Shown piece by piece: positions 1 to 7,678 of a stretch of 39,216 bases of DNA (position 1 is its first letter; every line of letters starts with the position of its first letter). The translations under genes and the position numbers were made by a program. This DNA is from Prochlorococcus sp. AG-363-P06 (GTDB lineage Bacteria > Cyanobacteriota > Cyanobacteriia > PCC-6307 > Cyanobiaceae). Location: positions 1 through 39,216 of the forward strand of contig QCGD01000014.1 of the NCBI GenBank assembly GCA_003280025.1, given 5' to 3'. Under the pieces are notes generated by a model, which ran no database searches, was not told the DNA's origin, and worked only from the letters and a program-made list of their open reading frames with translations.

Positions 1-122
1 TATAAAAAATATTTTTCCATTTCTGTAAGAAAATATTTATCAAACCTGCATATTAAGAATTGTTATGAGAGGAAATTGAATACTATTATATTTTGCAAAT
101 ATAAGTAGAAATAAGATTGAGG
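1..122 (-). pseudogene. chrA fragment (decayed duplicate)
   Basis: These bases repeat an internal piece of the intact chromate-transporter gene, at about 19288-19409, in the same orientation. By eye the copy differs by three substitutions and one single-base deletion near position 50, which breaks the frame. Similarity stops at about 122, just before a G-run. The copy starts at the window edge, so more of it may lie outside. The rest up to the first gene (123-256) holds no gene that I can support. Confidence 0.85.
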
Positions 123-256
123 GGGGGTCGAGTTTCGAGTCTCAGCGGATGAGTGATGATATCCTTCCTCTTTTCAGAAATGATTCCCTTCCCCTGTAGC
201 TATATAGTTACTGTAATCTCCCTAGTTATTTAAGCTATAATTAAAAATTATTTGAC

Positions 257-796
257 ATGAGCACTATTCAATTTCAAGTTGATGGATACCTTGAGGGTGG
301 TTTTCCCGTTGAAGAAGAAGATATCGAAACAATAATCGAACTGGAATACTATGAGGAACTAATAAAATTTATTGAAGATGGAAATGATAAAAAAGCTATA
401 AATTTAGTTAAACAAAATTTAGATGCTGAATTTATTATTGATAATATTTCCCCTTTTGAAGATGAGGGGTTTCAATTTTTAGAGGTAAAAAAAATCTCCG
501 CGAACTCTCCTTATATTGAAAAAATTGATGGAGTTAAAATACCTCTATTCAAATATATTTCAGCAAGTTTCATACTGGAAGGTCCAAAAGAAATAATAAG
601 CCATTGGATATATAAAGAAGGCGATGTTTATAGATTCAATGAGGAACTTTTTGAAGAATGGTTAGATGAGAATGGTGGAGATGGGCTCCAAGATGGCTGC
701 TCTTATAACTTAGACGGGGCTTGTTATGATCTAAGTGGGTTTGGTTCAAATGCTTGTTCCATTAATCATGAATCAATTGAAAAAGCTTTCAATTAA
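257..796 (+). CDS. hypothetical acidic protein, 179 aa
   Basis: Not recognised. It is a soluble, strongly acidic protein with no signal peptide or membrane segment. The first 40 residues are rich in Glu, followed by a helical stretch (about 35-60) and a beta-rich part with the pattern ISASFILEG near residue 100, resembling the hydrophobic-strand style of the N-terminal domains of the DUF4116 proteins in this window. The C-terminus is Gly/Cys-rich (four Cys after residue 150: DGCSYN, GACYD, NACSI), which could bind metal or form disulphides. It uses ATG after an AT-rich leader. The next gene starts 21 bp downstream on the same strand, so the two may be co-transcribed. Cargo of element T0. Confidence 0.65.
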   Translation: MSTIQFQVDGYLEGGFPVEEEDIETIIELEYYEELIKFIEDGNDKKAINLVKQNLDAEFIIDNISPFEDEGFQFLEVKKISANSPYIEKIDGVKIPLFKYISASFILEGPKEIISHWIYKEGDVYRFNEELFEEWLDENGGDGLQDGCSYNLDGACYDLSGFGSNACSINHESIEKAFN

Positions 797-817
797 GTAT
801 AGAAATTTGTTATCAAA

Positions 818-1318
818 GTGTTTAATTTAAAAGCTTATTACTTATTAATATTATCTATAAATCTTTTACAACCATTATTTGCATTAGATAATACAACACA
901 AAACAACTCAACAACTTGCGAATTTAAAAGCGAATTAGTACCAGAGGCAACTCTTAGACATCTTCCAAAACTGGACAATTTAGGTGCTTCAACCAGTAGA
1001 TACAATCTTATTTATAAAGGCAAGCAAATCAAGAATTTCTCTTTCACTCAATTCCAAGGTTATGGAACAAATATGTGGTGGCATGGACATGCTATTGGCA
1101 ATAATAAGAAAGGAGGAGAACGAATTTTTTTTCAAGGGAATTACCCTGTAAGAGGTGCTACAGAGAAAAAACAATTAAAAGGGGAATATAAAATGTTGTT
1201 AGTAGGATTAGGTTCTGATCTTTATTACACTGGTTTCAGAGAGAAGCATAAGGAACTTATAACGGCAGCTAATGGTTTTTGGTTAGTTCCAAGTCATTGC
1301 CTATCTCGTTATCCGTAA
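818..1318 (+). CDS. exported hypothetical protein, 166 aa
   Basis: Family not recognised. The gene starts with GTG; residues 1-23 form a signal peptide (Lys, then a Leu/Ile core, cleavage probably after LFA). The mature part is aromatic and Gly-rich, with a central segment around residues 85-110 containing the run MWWHGHAIG, and an end with the motif GFWLVP followed by a single Cys. Two Cys in the mature protein (CEF near 34, HCL near 161) could pair in the periplasm. It lies 21 bp behind the 257-796 gene and probably shares its transcript. The GTG start is chosen because it places the signal peptide at the N-terminus. Confidence 0.6.
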   Translation: MFNLKAYYLLILSINLLQPLFALDNTTQNNSTTCEFKSELVPEATLRHLPKLDNLGASTSRYNLIYKGKQIKNFSFTQFQGYGTNMWWHGHAIGNNKKGGERIFFQGNYPVRGATEKKQLKGEYKMLLVGLGSDLYYTGFREKHKELITAANGFWLVPSHCLSRYP

Positions 1319-1401
1319 CCAAATGCAGAATACAAAAAGTAATTCAGAAATATTATTGGGAAATAAATGAGATATTATCTTAAAAGTAATTATTTAAAAA
1401 A

Positions 1402-1587
1402 ATGCTTGATATAAAAACAAAAAAAAATGATCTTGGATTATGGGAAGCAGAAGCAACACTGAATCTACCTGAAGTAAAAGTAACCCTTATGAAAGCTGAT
1501 AAAGATAATTTAAAATATGAATTACAAAGAGCTTTCTCAGATATCGTTAATGATTATGTTGAGAAACATGCCAAGGATGAAATGTAA
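1402..1587 (+). CDS. small hypothetical protein, 61 aa
   Basis: Small charged protein that I do not recognise. The first half reads as a beta hairpin (GLWEAEATLNLPEVKVTLMKAD) and the second as an amphipathic helix ending in KHAKDEM. There is no signal peptide or membrane segment. It starts with ATG and is followed six bases after the stop by a conserved 19-bp motif plus terminator hairpin (1593-1633), which marks the end of a transcription unit and supports the ORF being expressed. Confidence 0.55.
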   Translation: MLDIKTKKNDLGLWEAEATLNLPEVKVTLMKADKDNLKYELQRAFSDIVNDYVEKHAKDEM

Positions 1588-1592
1588 GTGCG

Positions 1593-1633
1593 TTGACAGT
1601 CGATCTAACATAGAGGGGTAAACCCTCTTTTTT
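1593..1633 (+). terminator. terminator with conserved TTGACAGTCGATC prefix
   Basis: A 6-bp stem (AGAGGG / CCCTCT, 1612-1617 with 1623-1628) is followed by a T-run. Just upstream is the 19-mer TTGACAGTCGATCTAACAT, which recurs before a nearly identical hairpin at 32166 and, on the other strand, at about 4291-4339. A degenerate copy without hairpin is at 9416. Confidence 0.75.
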
Positions 1634-1664
1634 AATGCGTAAATTATTAATACCTTTATTAGCC

Positions 1665-1709
1665 GCAAAGTGCAGGAAGGTATTTCAACTGATCGCCCAG
1701 AGATCACCC
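1665..1709 (+). repeat. T0 right-end arm sites
   Basis: Two copies of GATCGCCC/GATCACCC 11 bp apart (1691 and 1702) lie 31 bp before the partial tRNA copy. Upstream is a 10-bp-period block beginning at 1665, 1675 and 1685 (GCAAAG, GGAAGG, TCAACT). The same arrangement and the same repeat word are found at both ends of T4. Inferred to be recombinase arm-type sites; the matching left end of T0 lies outside the window. Confidence 0.6.
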
Positions 1710-1739
1710 TGAGGATAATTGAGAAAGCTGAGAAGTCAA

Positions 1740-1784
1740 TCGGGGCTATAGGATTCGAACCTGCGAGCTAGTGCTCCCAAAGCA
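1740..1784 (-). repeat. partial tRNA-Pro copy, att site T0/T1
   Basis: About 44 nt match the 3' part of tRNA-Pro (discriminator base, acceptor strand, T arm, variable loop, anticodon arm up to GTGCTTTG on the minus strand). Three substitutions separate it from the intact gene, which makes it the most diverged of the six copies, as expected of the oldest insertion. It shares the flank GAGAAGTCAAT with the copy at 28762. Confidence 0.85.
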
Positions 1785-1841
1785 CCATGAAATGTGAAAA
1801 TCCTAAGATAGGGTATATTATTTCGCATTAAGTAAGTAATT

Positions 1842-2459
1842 ATGTATTTGAAAATGTCTAGAAAGTTTTTTTTGTTTGCACTATTAATTTTTCCGCAATA
1901 TTTAACTTCAGTTCAATCATCTGCTTTTAATGAATCTCAATTAAATAAAATTCCAGATGAATTATTAATTTCTGGTTGGAAACCATTATCAGATAAAAAT
2001 ATTAAAGATAAAAAAGCTAGTGATAAGACAATAAAGGCATTAAAAAAGTTTAAAAACATATCCTCTTTGAAACCCTACTTTAAAAAAGCTAGAGGTTACG
2101 CTGTTTTCCCAAATGTAGGAAAAGGAGGCATTGGAATTGGAGGTGCTAGAGGTAGTGGTGAGGTATTTGAAAAAGGGAATGTTATTGGAAAAACAACATT
2201 AACTCAAGTATCAATCGGTTTTCAATTAGGTGGACAAGCATTTAGCCAAATTATTTTTTTCAAAGATAAGAAATCCCTTGAGAGATTTACTGAAGGTAAT
2301 TTTGAATTTGGGGCATCAGCTAGTGCAGCATTAATTTCAGAGGGAGCTAATGCATCCGCTGATTACAGTGATGGAGTTGCAGTACTTACATATTCAAAAG
2401 GAGGCCTTATGTATGAAGCAAGCATAGGAGGGCAAAAGTTTAGCTATGAAGAATACTAA
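1842..2459 (+). CDS. exported SYLF-domain (Ysc84-like) protein
   Basis: 205 aa. Residues 1-27 form a signal peptide (the start may be the second Met at 1854, which leaves a tidier signal). From about residue 60 to the end it matches the SYLF/Ysc84 lipid-binding fold: YAVFPNVGKGGIGIGGARGSG, then GFQLGGQAFSQIIFF, then a Gly/Ala-rich stretch (FGASASAALISEGANAS) and the closing GGLMYEASIGGQKF. Members of this family bind phosphoinositides in eukaryotes; bacterial ones are periplasmic or membrane-associated with unclear roles. It is the first cargo gene of T1, 57 bp from the att remnant. Family assignment is firm; function in this organism is not known. Confidence 0.85.
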   Translation: MYLKMSRKFFLFALLIFPQYLTSVQSSAFNESQLNKIPDELLISGWKPLSDKNIKDKKASDKTIKALKKFKNISSLKPYFKKARGYAVFPNVGKGGIGIGGARGSGEVFEKGNVIGKTTLTQVSIGFQLGGQAFSQIIFFKDKKSLERFTEGNFEFGASASAALISEGANASADYSDGVAVLTYSKGGLMYEASIGGQKFSYEEY

Positions 2460-2479
2460 AATTTAAAAAATATTTTAAT

Positions 2480-2602
2480 TTAATTATTAAAACAAGCCTC
2501 TAATACAATTTCTTTATCATTTTTAAGATTTTCATTAGCAAACTGAAGCGCATCACCATTTTCCTTAACTGCTTCTAGCACTTTCCATTTGGTTCCTTTT
2601 AC
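2480..2602 (-). pseudogene. DUF4116 repeat remnant
   Basis: Read on the minus strand, this stretch encodes one and a half DUF4116 repeats: VLEAVKENGDALQFANENLKN then DKEIVLEA, ending in a stop at 2480. An in-frame TAG stands directly upstream (2603-2605) and there is no start codon. It is therefore the stranded 3' end of a fourth DUF4116 gene, antisense to the intact genes nearby. Confidence 0.8.
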
Positions 2603-2953
2603 CTAAATCAATAAGTTAAAAAGCAGTAATAAAATACAGATCCAGAATTTGTCATTGCTATATGTTTGATTCCTTTGCTTGGAAGAATAAGCCTGAGACC
2701 TAGGGGGAAGTAATTTGGTTTATACTTCTCAATGAGGAGGGGAGGATCGAGTGATGATAACTTGGTTGGTTTACAAATCTCCTCCTCATAGAACGGTCGC
2801 TCGCTCAAAGCTAGGGGATAGCAGTAGTCCAGATCAGAGGTCAAAAGCAGAAATGGCTTTTAGAGATCATCAGAGAGTTGGAAATTAAGAATAATTAATT
2901 TAAAAGATATGAAGATATTCATCGTGAGATATTAATACAACTTTCCTTTTGTA
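2603..2953. other. non-coding stretch with inverted repeat
   Basis: No credible gene. It holds an inverted repeat (ATGAGGAGG at about 2732 with CCTCCTCAT at about 2781) and a lone CTCGCTCAAAGC at about 2800 that matches the word used in the 9341 and 10329 arm pairs. It may be a decayed element end. The string GAGTGATGAT occurs here and also near 150. Confidence 0.35.
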
Positions 2954-4228
2954 ATGCCAAAGTATATTTTAAGATTCCCCTTAACGGCAATAGGTGATGA
3001 TGGTGGGGAACTCTCTTACTCAGATTTCAATGAAAATGAAAAAAAAGATCTTTCAAGTTGCATGTCTTTAAATCTTTGTTTTGATCCTGAAATTAATGGA
3101 TGGGATGAAGATGAAGTTCAAATCACTAAAATTGAAGTTCACTACAATGGGATTAATAAAATACCCGGCGAAGATTTTGGTTATGAATTAACTTCCGAAG
3201 GTCTTGAAGGATATCCTGCTCCAATTGTTAGTTTTGAACTTAATAAAGATGTAGATGCAGAAGAATTTAGAACCACAATTTTTGAATCTTCTTTTTTTGT
3301 TATTACTAAAAAAATGAAAGAAGAAGATATGGAGCCTTTTATTGCTGAAGATCATAATGGCTACGTTACTTTAATATCTGAAGCAGAATTGGAAGATTGG
3401 AAAAAAACATTAGGTAATGCAGCTTTGATACCTCCTAAAGTATTTTCATTTGAAGATGGAATGCCTCAATATGGTCATTTCATTCCATTAAAAAGTCTTA
3501 AAAAAATATCTAATGAATTTCAAAATGAAATTGATCAGGTTATGAATGAAAAAGAAAAAGAGGAAATACCTAAAACTTTAGAAAACTTGCGGAATGTAAT
3601 CTTAGAAGATGTTAGAAAAAATGGATGGTTGCTTAAGGATGTTGATAAAAAGTTCAAGTCTGATCGAGAAATTGTCTTGGCTGCAGTTAGTCAATATGGC
3701 TCGACTCTTAGATATGCCTCAGAAGAATTAAGAGCTGATCGGGAAATTGTCTTGGCTGCAGTTAGTCAAGATGGATCAGCTCTTGAGTATGCCTCAGAAG
3801 AATTAAGAGCTGATCGGGAAATTGTCCTTACGGCTGTTAAGGAAGATGGTTGGGCACTTGATTATGCTGATAAAGAATTTAAGTCTGATCGGGAAATTGT
3901 CTTGGCTGCAGTTAGTCAAGATGGAAAAGGATCAGCTCTTGAGTATGCCTGTAAGGAATCTAAGTGTGATCGGGAAATTGTTTTGGCTGCAGTTAGTCAA
4001 GATGGATTAGCTCTTGAGTTTGCCTGTAAGGAATTTAAGTCTGATCGGGAAATTGTTTTGAGAGCCGTTAACACACTTGGAGCGGCTCTTAGATATGCCT
4101 CAGAAGAATTAAGAGCTGATCGTGAAGTCGTTCTTACGGCTCTTAAGAAGGATTTTAATGGTGATTTAATTAAGTTTGCTAATAAGATTTTGAAAGAAGA
4201 ATTAGAAAAAGAAGGACTTCTAAACTAA
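2954..4228 (+). CDS. DUF4116-repeat protein with N-terminal domain, 424 aa
   Basis: Residues 1-190 form a domain shared with the 7679-9265 protein (KYILRF, SLNLCFDPE, YPAPIVSFELNKDVDAEEFR, AALIPPK). After a charged helical linker, residues 215-410 are seven DUF4116 repeats of 25-30 residues built on the pattern K-S-DREIVLAAVSQ-DG-AL-YA. The C-terminus ends in FANKILKEELEKEG. The family has no assigned function; the helical repeats suggest a solenoid for protein binding. Several repeats are nearly identical in DNA, indicating recent tandem amplification. The last codons and about 40 bp beyond the stop are conserved with the 11039-12094 gene, so the two arose by duplication. No export signal. 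Confidence 0.85.
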   Translation: MPKYILRFPLTAIGDDGGELSYSDFNENEKKDLSSCMSLNLCFDPEINGWDEDEVQITKIEVHYNGINKIPGEDFGYELTSEGLEGYPAPIVSFELNKDVDAEEFRTTIFESSFFVITKKMKEEDMEPFIAEDHNGYVTLISEAELEDWKKTLGNAALIPPKVFSFEDGMPQYGHFIPLKSLKKISNEFQNEIDQVMNEKEKEEIPKTLENLRNVILEDVRKNGWLLKDVDKKFKSDREIVLAAVSQYGSTLRYASEELRADREIVLAAVSQDGSALEYASEELRADREIVLTAVKEDGWALDYADKEFKSDREIVLAAVSQDGKGSALEYACKESKCDREIVLAAVSQDGLALEFACKEFKSDREIVLRAVNTLGAALRYASEELRADREVVLTALKKDFNGDLIKFANKILKEELEKEGLLN

Positions 4229-4290
4229 TAAATCAAACCTGTAATAATGATTCAATTTTTTTAGAACTAGTTATACGTTGGAGGAAGTAT

Positions 4291-4339
4291 TAAAAAAGAG
4301 GGTTTTACCCCTCTAAGTTTAGATCGACTGTCAATCAAT
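4291..4339 (-). terminator. terminator, TTGACAGTCGATC family, minus strand
   Basis: On the minus strand the motif TTGACAGTCGATCTAA is followed by a stem AGAGGG / CCCTCT and a run of T. It is the reverse-orientation member of the family seen at 1593 and 32166. The hairpin has A-runs on one side and can only serve minus-strand transcripts efficiently, yet no convincing minus-strand gene ends just upstream, so it is probably a leftover. Confidence 0.65.
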
Positions 4340-4408
4340 TCAATTATGCGACTATTTTTGATAAGCCCCTCTAAATAATTTATTTAGAGTATTTCTTGAG
4401 AATTTTTA

Positions 4409-4654
4409 TTGGTCTTTTTTTATAGGCAATATATTTTTGTTATCAATCATATTTTCGAATCTAAATTGACTCAACTTATTCTTTGCGACGATTATCGTGT
4501 AAGTCTTGAAAAACAAATAGAAATTGAAGATGAAGATGGAAACTTTGACGAAGAGTGTGAGGAAATTTCCGAGTCTGGTTCTTCATTAGAAGAAATAGAG
4601 GAAATAATTGAATATTATTTGGAAGAAGGAGGTACGGAAGAAAGTATTTGTTAA
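4409..4654 (+). CDS. acidic hypothetical protein or remnant, up to 81 aa
   Basis: The open frame starts at a TTG and has no ATG, so the N-terminus is doubtful; a second TTG is at 4466. The C-terminal 50 residues are extremely acidic (IEIEDEDGNFDEECEEISE, then EEIEEIIEYYLEEGG). Amino-acid composition resembles the 257-796 protein. It could be a small gene with a non-ATG start or the 3' end of a larger gene cut by recombination. No homologue recognised. Confidence 0.35.
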   Translation: MVFFYRQYIFVINHIFESKLTQLILCDDYRVSLEKQIEIEDEDGNFDEECEEISESGSSLEEIEEIIEYYLEEGGTEESIC

Positions 4655-4698
4655 CTTGAAATGATTGAGAAAAAATTTAAAAATATCCGTCAAGTTTC

Positions 4699-5244
4699 TT
4701 AGATTTTTGATATTTGTTGGCTATTTGTTGGCTGTGACGCTATGCGTTTTTCTGTCATTTTTTGACTATATTCATTTCTTGGAAAGATAAAACTAGATTC
4801 GTCATTTTGATAATTTTTAAAGTTATGACCAGTAATAAATCCTATACCACCAAAAATAATCGCAATACATCCGATAATTAAAGCTTTCTTATCATTAGAA
4901 GGAGTTTGTTCTTCCTTTGGCTTGTCAAGGTATTTGCTAAGATCAAAGCCACTAACTTTTTCAGCGACCCAAGTTGATCCAGCCCCGGCTCCTAGCATTA
5001 AGACCCAGTCAGCATAAAATAGAAATAATGCTAGGCCTCCTAGCAATAATAATCCTTCAATAGAGACTTCACTTGAATTTGAAGACCCATCGGAAGAAAT
5101 CTCTCTAAGATTAACTACTTGTTCTGCACCATATATATTTACAAGTTGTTCTTTAGCTCCATTCACCGTTGAGGCATTGACTTGAATATCGACATACCCT
5201 GATTTACTCCCCATCCAACACTTAGCTGTCCACCTTTTAGTCAT
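4699..5244 (-). CDS. membrane hypothetical protein, 181 aa
   Basis: Residues 1-48 form a small soluble domain (RWTAKCWMGSKSGYVDIQV, then GAKEQLVNIYGAEQVVNLREI), resembling short N-terminal domains common in marine cyanobacterial hypothetical proteins. Two hydrophobic segments follow at about 60-88 and 118-142, the second preceded by a Lys/Asp-rich loop. The C-terminal 40 residues are hydrophilic. It begins with ATG and is the only clear minus-strand gene between 2.6 and 5.2 kb apart from the DUF4116 remnant. Function unknown. Confidence 0.6.
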   Translation of the reverse strand: MTKRWTAKCWMGSKSGYVDIQVNASTVNGAKEQLVNIYGAEQVVNLREISSDGSSNSSEVSIEGLLLLGGLALFLFYADWVLMLGAGAGSTWVAEKVSGFDLSKYLDKPKEEQTPSNDKKALIIGCIAIIFGGIGFITGHNFKNYQNDESSFIFPRNEYSQKMTEKRIASQPTNSQQISKI

Positions 5245-5330
5245 AAATCACTTTATATTTAAATTAAAATAATATCATTGAACTTATGACTAAAGCTTGC
5301 TGGTTGAAAAGCTAATTAGTGGAGCGAAGA

Positions 5331-5390
5331 ATTTCTATATATAAGGAGTAAATTTAAGCACCTTTTTGGAATGTTTAAACATTTTAGCTA
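5331..5390 (+). promoter_or_regulatory. orphan leader with ATGTTTAAACAT palindrome
   Basis: About 60 bp are nearly identical to the reverse complement of 10907-10970, the upstream region of a 50-residue protein. Shared parts are a TATATATAAGGAG block, TTTAAGCACCTTTTTG and the palindrome AATGTTTAAACATT. Here the similarity ends at TTTTAGCT, exactly where the small gene's start codon would follow, and the sequence switches to the 3' end of pstS. The leader has lost its gene. Confidence 0.65.
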
Positions 5391-5395
5391 CCCCT

Positions 5396-6361
5396 CTAGC
5401 TACCTATTCTTCCAACAGCATCAATTGATTTTTTGAGGATTTCCCCTTTCAAAGGAACGAAACCTAGCGCAGGAGCTTTGGATTGATATTCATCGCTGAG
5501 CAATGTATAGAATGTATTTTTAATTGCCTCAGTATTCCTCCCATTACCTGTTTCATAAGCAAGTATCCAAGTTAAGGTTGCTATTGGATAAGCTCCTTTA
5601 GCTTTAGGGTTAGGATTTATACCAGCTAAGTTCTCATCAAGCCTAATGCCGTTTAAAGCTATTGCACCAGATTCTGAACTTGGGACAATGAACTGACCTG
5701 AACGATTTTGTAAAGCTGCTGCTCTAACATTTCCTTTTATATATGATTGATTAACATAACCAATTGCTCCAGGAGTATTTTGTATAACACCCGCTACCCC
5801 AGAATTACCTTTTGCTCCAACTCCCGAAGGCCATTTAACAGATTTACCAGTACCTAAATTCCAAGTTTTAGAAAAAGCCTCCATAGAATTGGTAAAAGCT
5901 TTAGTGGTACCTGAACCGTCGGAACGATGTGCCCAAGTTAATTTACCTGACTTACATCCTAATTCCTTCCAATTTTTAATCATTCCCATTGCAACTCGAA
6001 CAGCCTGCTCTTGAGTTAATTTCAGATCGCAATCATAGTTATATCCAAAAGCAATAGTTCCACCCACCATAGGTATTTGAACAAGTCCTCTAGCAACTTT
6101 TTTTATATCAGAATCTTTCATGGGATCATCTGAAGCTCCAAAATTTACAGTTTCATCAATAAAAGCCTTTCTTCCAGAACCTGACCCTACTGCCTGATAA
6201 TTAACTTTTGTCCCTCCAGATTTGGCATAATCAGAAAACCATCTTGTATAGACTTTTGAAGGAAATGAGGCTCCTGCACCACTTAATCTAACGGCGGGTG
6301 AACCACAAGCTGTTAAAGCAAACAGAGAAGATCCAATGAGAACTTTCTTAAAAATGCTCAT
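5396..6361 (-). CDS. pstS: phosphate-binding lipoprotein PstS (first copy)
   Basis: 321 aa. It captures phosphate in the periplasm for the PstCAB ABC transporter, whose genes are not in this window. A lipoprotein signal ends in LTAC with the lipid-bearing Cys at residue 19. Phosphate-site motifs are present: GAGASFP, GSGSGRKAF, FGASDDPM and RSDGSGTT. Most of the mature sequence is the same as the second copy at 17596-18570. Unlike that copy it has no visible Pho box and no Pho regulator beside it. Its 3' end abuts an orphan leader (5331-5390), which suggests that it was inserted there by recombination. Confidence 0.95.
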   Translation of the reverse strand: MSIFKKVLIGSSLFALTACGSPAVRLSGAGASFPSKVYTRWFSDYAKSGGTKVNYQAVGSGSGRKAFIDETVNFGASDDPMKDSDIKKVARGLVQIPMVGGTIAFGYNYDCDLKLTQEQAVRVAMGMIKNWKELGCKSGKLTWAHRSDGSGTTKAFTNSMEAFSKTWNLGTGKSVKWPSGVGAKGNSGVAGVIQNTPGAIGYVNQSYIKGNVRAAALQNRSGQFIVPSSESGAIALNGIRLDENLAGINPNPKAKGAYPIATLTWILAYETGNGRNTEAIKNTFYTLLSDEYQSKAPALGFVPLKGEILKKSIDAVGRIGS

Positions 6362-6679
6362 GAAGTAAGTAGGAATAGATATATCATTTATATCATCTAA
6401 CTAAGTAAGGAAAATAAAGAATAAAAAAATATCAAGTTATTTTCTTTAGTCAAAAACTTTTGATATCTATACCCTAATCACTCAATTGAGATGCTTATAC
6501 TCGAACCTATAAGAAGGTGAAAACTCTGGAATTATTGATATTTAGATTATTTCATCTCTATCTATTGGAGAAAAGTAAGGCACAAGTATATACAAAGTAC
6601 ATAACCCTAGCTTACCAAAATTAATTGCACTTGCTATGGTCTTGCTACTTGTAGGAAGCACATTTGTTGGTGGAATTAT
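6362..6679. other. intergenic region upstream of pstS
   Basis: AT-rich, no convincing ORF. I looked for Pho boxes (CTTAAC-type 8-mers 11 bp apart) and saw none. The segment ACAAGTATAT-ACAAAGTAC near 6583 resembles the 10-bp-period CAAAGTA block before the arm sites at 30683 and may be an eroded element end. Confidence 0.3.
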
Positions 6680-6778
6680 TTACTTTATTGGATAGACGCC
6701 TAGATATATTATTATCAGCAGCATAAGTACGTTTATTGCAACAGCTATTATTCTTAAAAACCTTTGATCAGTTTCCAT
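6680..6778 (-). CDS. small single-helix membrane peptide, 32 aa
   Basis: The ORF reads METDQRFLRIIAVAINVLML followed by LIIIYLGVYPIK. It has a charged N-terminus, one hydrophobic helix of about 20 residues and a short basic end, typical of the small membrane peptides of picocyanobacteria. No strong ribosome site is visible. A competing 19-residue plus-strand frame overlaps it but has a weaker composition. Supported by composition only. Confidence 0.4.
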   Translation of the reverse strand: METDQRFLRIIAVAINVLMLLIIIYLGVYPIK

Positions 6779-6871
6779 TTGATCTTCCAAGTTCTTAATT
6801 AAGTTTTATCTGTTTTACTATTAGCTAACTGCAACTAGCGATACTTTTTTTTAACTGCCTATATGCAATTA

Positions 6872-7246
6872 ATGAAACGCTTACTTTTAATACCAATTCT
6901 GTTACTAACAAGTTGTTCTTTTTTAAAAGAAGATCCGATCTATTACGTTCATAAAAGACCTCCTTCTTCTTACTCAGGAACAATAGGTGAAGATGGTTTT
7001 TTCTACTATTTCACTAACTCGGCTGTAAGTGCATCTAAAGACGGATGTGATATGCGAATTGATGGTGCTTGTTTTATAAAAACTGATGTTCCTGCGAAAA
7101 TAATTAAAAAAGGAATAATGAAAACTACAAATATGTATTGGTGTTCAGAAGCAGTTATTAAGGAAGCTCGAAAGACTCAAACATTGTCTCCAAGAAATTA
7201 TAGTGGCTATGGAATTTGTACTGAAAAAGGATGGGTATTTGAATGA
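6872..7246 (+). CDS. small lipoprotein, 124 aa
   Basis: The N-terminus MKRLLLIPILLLTSC is a lipoprotein signal with the lipobox Cys at residue 15. The mature part has four more Cys (GCDMR, ACFIK, WCSEA, ICTEK), perhaps two disulphides, and is rich in Tyr. Family not recognised. An ATG three codons earlier (6863) is possible, but the 6872 start is chosen because the same ATGAAACGCTTACT sequence recurs behind other genes here. The stop codon TGA overlaps a second ATGAAACGC start at 7243. Confidence 0.6.
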   Translation: MKRLLLIPILLLTSCSFLKEDPIYYVHKRPPSSYSGTIGEDGFFYYFTNSAVSASKDGCDMRIDGACFIKTDVPAKIIKKGIMKTTNMYWCSEAVIKEARKTQTLSPRNYSGYGICTEKGWVFE

Positions 7247-7281
7247 AACGCTTACTACTCCCACTACTAGCAGGAGTTTGA
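7243..7281 (+). pseudogene. truncated signal-peptide start (MKRLLLPLLAGV)
   Basis: ATGAAACGCTTACTACTCCC encodes a 12-residue secretion-signal beginning and then a stop. Its ATG overlaps the TGA of the preceding gene. The same seam is found at 32688, 33393 and, reversed, 10743. It appears to be the stranded 5' end of a lipoprotein or exported-protein gene whose body has been replaced. Confidence 0.6.
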
Positions 7282-7466
7282 GTCTAGCTATAGCATATTG
7301 TTTAAACATCTTTTAGTATGTTTATATAATCTAGCGCCCCCCTTAGCGCCCCCCTTAGCGCCCCCCTCTACGACCTAGTGCCTAGTGTTAATTAGGTCGG
7401 TTAATTGATGTTTTTTTAGGAAAGTAGATTTAAAATTTGAGGGATAAAAACCTCTTTTTTTGTGCA
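7282..7466. repeat. orphan left-arm structure inside T1
   Basis: Three copies of TAGCGCCCCCC at 12-bp period (7332, 7344, 7356) are followed by CGACCTAGTGC (7371-7381), an 11-bp match to the tRNA-Pro variable loop and anticodon stem, and by an inverted repeat CGACCTA / TAGGTCG. Upstream is TGTTTAAACATCTTTTAG, a degenerate copy of the 5331 palindrome. This is the layout of an element left end but with no partial tRNA copy before it and no matching right end. Confidence 0.6.
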
Positions 7467-7676
7467 ATGAATGATAGTTTTAAAAAATTTGTATCCATAG
7501 GGATAGCTCCTAGAGGAGTGATTGCTATTGGACTCGTTCCAATGGGCTTTATTGCTATAGGAGGAGTATCAATGGGGATCATCACAGTAGGTGCTGTGGG
7601 AATGGGTTTGATTAACGCTTGCTTGGTTGGCTGTGGTTTGCTCGTATATGGGATAAAGGTAATGGGGCTTACTTAG
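7467..7676 (+). CDS. small glycine-periodic membrane protein, 69 aa
   Basis: The protein is built from imperfect six- to seven-residue units of the type PxGxIAIG (APRGVIAIG, VPMGFIAIG, VSMGIITVG, VGMGLI). Almost every residue after 10 is small or hydrophobic, so it is membrane-inserted or forms a tight glycine-rich bundle. Similar small cyanobacterial proteins exist but have no known role. ATG at 7467 is chosen over an in-frame TTG 30 bp upstream, which would overlap a weak hairpin with a T-run (7439-7461). The stop is 2 bp before the next start, implying translational coupling to the DUF4116 gene. Confidence 0.55.
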   Translation: MNDSFKKFVSIGIAPRGVIAIGLVPMGFIAIGGVSMGIITVGAVGMGLINACLVGCGLLVYGIKVMGLT

Positions 7677-7678
7677 AA

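Noticed and set aside
1593-1625. TTGACA of the repeat as a -35 promoter box
   Set aside because: No TATAAT-like box stands 16-18 bp downstream in any copy; the hairpin occupies that position.
2608-2844. 78-aa minus-strand ORF
   Set aside because: Irregular composition, no recognisable fold, lies in a repeat-rich spacer with an inverted repeat; not supported.
6637-6696. 19-aa plus-strand hydrophobic ORF (MVLLLVGSTF...)
   Set aside because: It overlaps the better-formed minus-strand peptide at 6680-6778, is very short, and its frame has no other start.
7332-7366. CRISPR-like short repeats
   Set aside because: Three 12-bp units without unique spacers; they belong to the element-end repeat family. 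No CRISPR array is present in the window.
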